From the NCBI GenBank assembly GCA_029863035.1, contig JAOTWH010000074.1, forward strand, positions 1-9,970: DNA of 9,970 nucleotides, in the 5' to 3' direction. The DNA comes from Acidimicrobiia bacterium. Lineage in GTDB: Bacteria; Actinomycetota; Acidimicrobiia; UBA5794; JAOTWH01. Position numbers and translations under genes: made by a program. The notes under the pieces were generated by a model. The model worked only from the letters and a program-made list of their open reading frames with translations, did no database searches and had not been told where the DNA came from. This document shows positions 6,733 to 9,970 of this stretch, piece after piece (position 1 is the stretch's first letter; every line of letters starts with the position of its first letter).

Positions 6733-7877
6733 CTTCGTGACTCCTTGCGCTTCGGCACCGACTCTAGGAGCCGCACCACCGCCGACAGGTCAGCCAGGTT
6801 GGCAGACGGCATGAAGTCGTCGACATATGGCAGCACCGCCCGCATCCCCGCCACCTCCGGGGCGTAGCCGGCCCTTCCCGCTAACGGGTTGAGCCAAACC
6901 ACTCGATGCACGCTGCGGGCCAGGGCTGCCATCTCCTTGCGAAGCACAGCGGGTTCGCCCCGATCCCAGCCGTCCGAGATGATCAGCGCGATCGGTCCCC
7001 CCCGAGTTACCCGTCGGCTCCACGTCTCGTTGAACTCTGCCAGTGCTGCACCGATAAGGGTGCCGCCTGCCCACTCGGGCACCGTCGATCCCACCATTGC
7101 GAGTGCCACCGTGGGATCGCGATGGCGCAGTTCCCTGGTGATGCGGGTCAGCATGGTCGAGAACACGAAGGCCTCTACTCGCCCCAGGCTCCCGCGGGCG
7201 GCGTGCACGAAATACAAAAGCATCTCGGTGTACCGCTCCATCGACCCGCTCACGTCGGCCAACACGAGCAAAGGGCGCTGACGTGGCTTGGGGGCTGCCA
7301 TCGACAGCGGCATCAGATCGCGGCTCGGCCCCACCAGCTGGCGAAGGTTGCGCCGCAGGTGAGGGCGCGATCCGGTGAGCGACGGGCCGATGCGGCGGCT
7401 CAAGGTTGCCGCCGGCTGCCAGATCATGCGGGCGATCATCCTCCGTACCACAGCGTGTTCCTCTGGGGTCAACTCGGCGAAATCGCGCGACGCCAGCCGC
7501 TCAACCCCGCTTGCTCCTACCTGGGCCGTGGCGTCGGTGTCGCCCTGGTTCCCGAGATCGGCCATCACCGACTGCGAAGCGATCACCGCCCCGCCGGCTC
7601 TGTTGGGCCGGGTGTCGATGCCAATGGGCTCCAGTCGGAACTCGCCGCCCGGCCCACCGAAGAAGAGGCTGAATGCTTCGTCGAACACCGGGATCTCGGC
7701 TTGGCGAACAACAGTCACCGCCCGAAACGCCCAGTAGACGTCTTGGCGCTCCTCTAGGCCCACCGCCTGTGCGGCCTCAAGCAACGCAACCGTCGTCTCC
7801 GGCACCACCGCCAGACCTTCGTGTCGCAGGTGGCGCACGAACCGAACCAGGTTGTGGGTGAGAGGATCGGCGGTCAT
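6729..7877 (-). CDS. coxE: CoxE-like VWA-domain protein
   Basis: A 382-residue protein of the CoxE/VWA-containing family found beside CO dehydrogenase-type enzymes and working with a MoxR-type ATPase. The N-terminal half (about 1-190) is the family's helical region, including '[17 protein letters not shown]' (146-162). The VWA domain follows from about residue 200: MIDAS motif 'DVSGSM' (208-213), the second metal-site threonine Thr273 in 'GGTLIG', and Asp302 in 'IISDGWDRG'. All metal-coordinating positions expected for a working VWA fold are therefore present. In the coxDEF system of Oligotropha the homologue is needed for maturation of the Mo-Cu active site; the same role here is inference. 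The start ATG shares ATGA with the stop of the ATPase gene, and the stop overlaps the start of the short xdhC gene, so it is coupled on both sides. Confidence 0.9.
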   Translation of the reverse strand: MTADPLTHNLVRFVRHLRHEGLAVVPETTVALLEAAQAVGLEERQDVYWAFRAVTVVRQAEIPVFDEAFSLFFGGPGGEFRLEPIGIDTRPNRAGGAVIASQSVMADLGNQGDTDATAQVGASGVERLASRDFAELTPEEHAVVRRMIARMIWQPAATLSRRIGPSLTGSRPHLRRNLRQLVGPSRDLMPLSMAAPKPRQRPLLVLADVSGSMERYTEMLLYFVHAARGSLGRVEAFVFSTMLTRITRELRHRDPTVALAMVGSTVPEWAGGTLIGAALAEFNETWSRRVTRGGPIALIISDGWDRGEPAVLRKEMAALARSVHRVVWLNPLAGRAGYAPEVAGMRAVLPYVDDFMPSANLADLSAVVRLLESVPKRKESRR

Positions 7878-8755
7878 TCCACAGCGCCGACGAGCTGGCC
7901 GATCCCGTGGGATCGCACCCGCTCGATGTCCTCCTGGTACTTGAGGATCACGCCAAGAGTGTCACCGGCAATGTCGGCAGTGAGCTTGGAGGTGCCCAGC
8001 ACGGTGAGGGCTGCGGCCCAATCCAATGTCTCGGCCACGCCGGGGGGCTTGAACAGATCCATCGAGCGAAGTTTCTCCATGGCCCGCGCCATCTCGGCGG
8101 CCAACTCCTGTGGCACCTCGGGCACTTTGCGCAACACGATGGCCACCTCCCGCTCAAAGGTGGGGTAGTCGATCCAGTGGTAGATGCACCGTCGCTTCAA
8201 GGCGTCGTGGATCTCGCGGGTTCGGTTGGAGGTGAGTATCACCACCGGCGGCTCCTCGGCAACGATCGTCCCGATCTCTGGGATGGTCACCTGGAAGTCC
8301 GACAACAGCTCCAATAGATAGGCCTCGAACTCCTCGTCGGCCCGGTCGAGCTCGTCGATCAGCAGAACCGGCCGCTTCCCTCCCGACGAAGACTCCACCG
8401 CCTGTAGCAACGGCCGCGCCACCAGATAGTCGCGACTCATGATGTCGTGCACGCCTGCTTGGGCCCCTTGGCCTTTGGCCTCGATGAGGCGGATGGCAAG
8501 CATCTGGCGCGGGTAGTCCCACTCGTAAACGGCATGGTTCACGTCGAGGCCCTCGTAACACTGCAACCGGATCAGGTCGGTATCGAGAATCGATGCCAAT
8601 ACCTTGGCTACCTCGGTCTTGCCTACTCCGGCTTCACCCTCCAGGAACAGTGGCTTGCCCATCTGCAGGGCCAGGTGGACGGCCACCCCAAGGGATCGGT
8701 CGGCGATATAGCGCTCTTGGCCAAGGGCGGCGAGCACTTCATCGATGTTTCGCAT
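7874..8755 (-). CDS. coxD: MoxR/CoxD-like AAA+ ATPase
   Basis: First gene of the maturation operon, 293 residues from the chosen ATG. It is a MoxR-class AAA+ ATPase: Walker A 'GEAGVGKTE' (40-48), 'LQCYEGLD' (64-71, typical of MoxR/CoxD), Walker B 'LLIDELDR' (131-138), sensor 1 'TSN' (175-177) and an arginine-finger region 'LKRRC' (186-190). CoxD in CO oxidisers is a chaperone-like ATPase for maturing the Mo site, acting with the VWA partner encoded next. The frame is open 40 codons further upstream, but that stretch shows no AAA+ features and overlaps the divergent control region. The conserved N-terminus ('MRNIDEVLAAL') starts at 8755. A GTG directly before this ATG (8758) is an alternative. 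There is no ribosome binding site, but a TAGTGT lies 7 nt before the GTG, fitting a leaderless transcript. Its stop overlaps the VWA start (ATGA). Confidence 0.92.
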   Translation of the reverse strand: MRNIDEVLAALGQERYIADRSLGVAVHLALQMGKPLFLEGEAGVGKTEVAKVLASILDTDLIRLQCYEGLDVNHAVYEWDYPRQMLAIRLIEAKGQGAQAGVHDIMSRDYLVARPLLQAVESSSGGKRPVLLIDELDRADEEFEAYLLELLSDFQVTIPEIGTIVAEEPPVVILTSNRTREIHDALKRRCIYHWIDYPTFEREVAIVLRKVPEVPQELAAEMARAMEKLRSMDLFKPPGVAETLDWAAALTVLGTSKLTADIAGDTLGVILKYQEDIERVRSHGIGQLVGAVE

Positions 8756-8757
8756 CA

Positions 8758-8771
8758 CGCCACAAACACTA
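8758..8771 (-). promoter_or_regulatory. Candidate -10 element for a leaderless coxD transcript
   Basis: TAGTGT (8771-8766 on the minus strand) fits the TANNNT consensus of actinobacterial -10 elements. It stands 7 nt before the GTG/ATG start pair of the ATPase gene, where no Shine-Dalgarno sequence is visible. No convincing -35 is present, which is common for such promoters. Transcription would begin at or next to the start codon. Confidence 0.4.
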
Positions 8772-8791
8772 CCGGCCCCCGACACAGCGGT

Positions 8792-8830
8792 TCGGGCGTG
8801 AGTAGAGTCGCTAGTCGGGCATGAGTGGAG
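8792..8830. repeat. Imperfect 16-bp direct repeat in the divergent control region
   Basis: Bases 8792-8807 and 8815-8830 agree at 14 of 16 positions (TCGGGC, then G or A, then TGAGT, then A or G, then GAG). Their starts are 23 nt apart, close to two helical turns, which would put both on one face of the DNA. They lie between the coxD-type start and the FAD-subunit start, so they could be binding sites for a shared regulator. No regulator gene is in view. Confidence 0.45.
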
Positions 8831-8844
8831 AGACTCGTATTGCA

Positions 8845-8861
8845 CGGCGACTGGATCGCCG
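8845..8861. repeat. Short inverted repeat upstream of the FAD-subunit gene
   Basis: CGGCGA (8845-8850) and TCGCCG (8856-8861) form a 6-bp inverted repeat with a 5-nt centre, 51 nt before the FAD-subunit start codon. It could be an operator half-site pair or a small leader hairpin. In GC-rich DNA a repeat this short may be chance. Confidence 0.25.
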
Positions 8862-8912
8862 CTATCAGGGGTCATGCCGCTTCGCCCCCCTTCGCTTGCC
8901 TGAGGAGGTCTG

Positions 8913-9782
8913 ATGTACCCGCCCGCCTTTGACTACGTGGCGCCGGATTCGCTGGCCGAGGCCCTTTCCATCCTTGCCGACAAGGGTGACGAAGCCAGGG
9001 TCCTCGCCGGCGGCCAAAGCCTCATCCCGATGATGAAGCTGCGCCTGGCGTCACCCGCCTTCTTGGTGGATATCAACAACATTCCCGATCTGGATTACAT
9101 ACGCGAGTCCAATGGCCATATCGCCTATGGGGCCTTGGCCCGCCACCGCGATGTGGTTGATTCCGAGCTAGTGACGGCTTCCAACCACACCGTTGCTTCG
9201 GCAGCGCCGTGGATCTCCGATCCGCTGGTACGCAACCGGGGAACCCTGTGCGGATCGGTGGCGCATTGCGACCCCGAAGGCGACTGGAACTCGGTCATGC
9301 TGGCGGTACGCGCCGACGTGGTGGCAACCGGGGCGAAGGGCGAGCGGGTGATCCCCATCGACGACTTCATCGTGGACTTCTTCACCAACTCGCTCCAGCA
9401 AGGTGAGATCGTCACCGAAATGCGCGTACCCAAGTACACCGGCCCCGCCGGCGGTGCCTATCTCAAGCTGGAACGCAAGGTCGGCGACTACGCCACTGCC
9501 GCAGTCGCCACCCACCTCCAGCTGGATGGCAAAGGCAAGATCGAACAGGCCGGAGTGGCGCTCACCGCGGTCAACAACAAGAACACCAGGGCCACCGCGG
9601 CCGAGGAGGCCTTGGTCGGCCAGGCGCCGTCCGACGAGCTCTTCGCCGAGGCAGCCGCATTAGCAGCCCAAGCATCGGAGCCCGAGACCAACGTACGTGG
9701 TACTGCCGAATGGAAACGAGAGATAGTGAGCGTCTACACCCGCCGCGGCCTGGAGCAGTCTCTGGCACTGGCCCAGGGCTAG
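8913..9782 (+). CDS. FAD-binding (medium) subunit of a Mo hydroxylase, CoxM-like
   Basis: Medium subunit of a CO dehydrogenase/xanthine dehydrogenase-family enzyme, 289 residues, the normal length for CoxM. It carries FAD and passes electrons from the iron-sulfur subunit to the acceptor. The first FAD motif 'AGGQSLIP' is at 32-39. The second is at 111-115 as 'TLCGS', where most CoxM proteins have TIGG followed by Ser or Asn; it is followed by '[10 protein letters not shown]'. The C-terminal domain begins near residue 175 and includes '[17 protein letters not shown]' (183-199), typical of the CO dehydrogenase flavoprotein C-terminal domain. The ATG is preceded by GAGGAGG with a 4-nt spacer. 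The next gene starts 11 nt after its stop. CoxM-like describes the subunit type only; whether the enzyme oxidises CO, purines or another compound cannot be told from this subunit. Confidence 0.93.
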   Translation: MYPPAFDYVAPDSLAEALSILADKGDEARVLAGGQSLIPMMKLRLASPAFLVDINNIPDLDYIRESNGHIAYGALARHRDVVDSELVTASNHTVASAAPWISDPLVRNRGTLCGSVAHCDPEGDWNSVMLAVRADVVATGAKGERVIPIDDFIVDFFTNSLQQGEIVTEMRVPKYTGPAGGAYLKLERKVGDYATAAVATHLQLDGKGKIEQAGVALTAVNNKNTRATAAEEALVGQAPSDELFAEAAALAAQASEPETNVRGTAEWKREIVSVYTRRGLEQSLALAQG

Positions 9783-9793
9783 GAGGAACAACC

Positions 9794-9970
9794 ATGGAGA
9801 TCACTACCAACATCAACGGCACCGACTACAGCGCCGACGTCGAGCCCCGCACCCTGCTGGTCGACTTCATCCGCCGCCAAGGGCTAACCGGAACACACAT
9901 CGGGTGCGACACCACCAGCTGTGGCGCCTGCACCGTGCTGGTGGACGGGACACCCATGAAGTCGTGCACC
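9794..9970 (+). CDS. [2Fe-2S] (small) subunit of a Mo hydroxylase, CoxS-like, N-terminal part
   Basis: The first 59 residues of the small subunit; the gene runs off the right edge. The plant-ferredoxin-type cluster motif is visible as Cys38, Cys43, Cys46 and Cys58 (CX4CX2CX11C) within '[20 protein letters not shown]'. The start of the domain ('[22 protein letters not shown]') is also typical. The second, C-terminal [2Fe-2S] domain is expected beyond the edge. The ATG has AGGAGG with a 7-nt spacer, and this site overlaps the TAG stop of the FAD gene, so the two are co-transcribed and probably coupled. The order medium-small matches coxMSL operons, so the large Mo-binding subunit should follow. 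Confidence 0.95.
   Translation, partial: MEITTNINGTDYSADVEPRTLLVDFIRRQGLTGTHIGCDTTSCGACTVLVDGTPMKSCT

Noticed and set aside
6906..7757. Plus-strand open frame of 283 codons opposite the VWA gene, and similar long frames at 1455-2174 and 2374-2994
   Set aside because: These are antisense shadows common in GC-rich coding DNA. Their composition is His-, Arg- and Gln-rich, they match no family I know, and the opposite strand encodes clear proteins.
8756..8875. A 40-residue N-terminal extension of the AAA+ ATPase
   Set aside because: It has no family features, lies in the divergent control region with the direct repeats, and the conserved MoxR N-terminus begins at 8755.
1..9970. Mobile elements, CRISPR arrays, tRNA genes, toxin-antitoxin or phage defence genes
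   Set aside because: No transposase, regularly spaced repeats, cloverleaf sequence or defence-type protein was seen on either strand; the gene content is metabolic and transport.

Overview
The window is GC-rich, with tightly packed genes, strong AGGAGG-type ribosome binding sites, a Tat-type lipoprotein and a possible leaderless gene. This suggests a free-living actinobacterium, perhaps of the Acidimicrobiia. That placement is an inference from sequence style, not a measured assignment. I see no insertion sequence, phage gene, CRISPR array or RNA gene.

Layout. Bases 2-475 (+) hold the C-terminal part of a thioredoxin-fold (peroxiredoxin/AhpC-TSA-like) protein that enters from the left edge. 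Bases 481-4946 (-) hold a complete carbohydrate-type ABC importer, transcribed leftward: a Tat/lipoprotein substrate-binding protein, a large intercistronic RNA stem-loop, a MalK/UgpC-like ATPase, then two MalF/MalG-type permeases. The importer and the redoxin gene converge with only 5 nt between their stop codons. Bases 5103-5477 (-) encode a small dimeric alpha/beta-barrel protein resembling the antibiotic biosynthesis monooxygenase (ABM) family, with a hairpin abutting its ribosome binding site.

Bases 5648-8755 (-) form a four-gene operon in which every gene overlaps the next: a MoxR/CoxD-like AAA+ ATPase, a CoxE-like VWA protein, a short XdhC/CoxI-domain protein and a second XdhC with a Rossmann domain. 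Divergent from it, bases 8913-9970 (+) begin a molybdenum hydroxylase operon: the FAD (CoxM-like) subunit and the start of the [2Fe-2S] (CoxS-like) subunit. The large Mo-binding subunit should lie just beyond the right edge.

How the genes fit together. The right half is a carbon monoxide dehydrogenase/xanthine dehydrogenase-family enzyme locus, with structural genes on one strand and the cofactor-maturation set on the other. The substrate cannot be read from the FAD and FeS subunits; the large subunit's active-site loop would be needed. The left half imports an unidentified small organic solute, probably a sugar or polyol. I do not see an obviously new system. The most interesting items are the RNA structures flanking the importer and ABM genes, the split XdhC pair with a decayed repeat of its own domain, and the repeat-bearing divergent control region.
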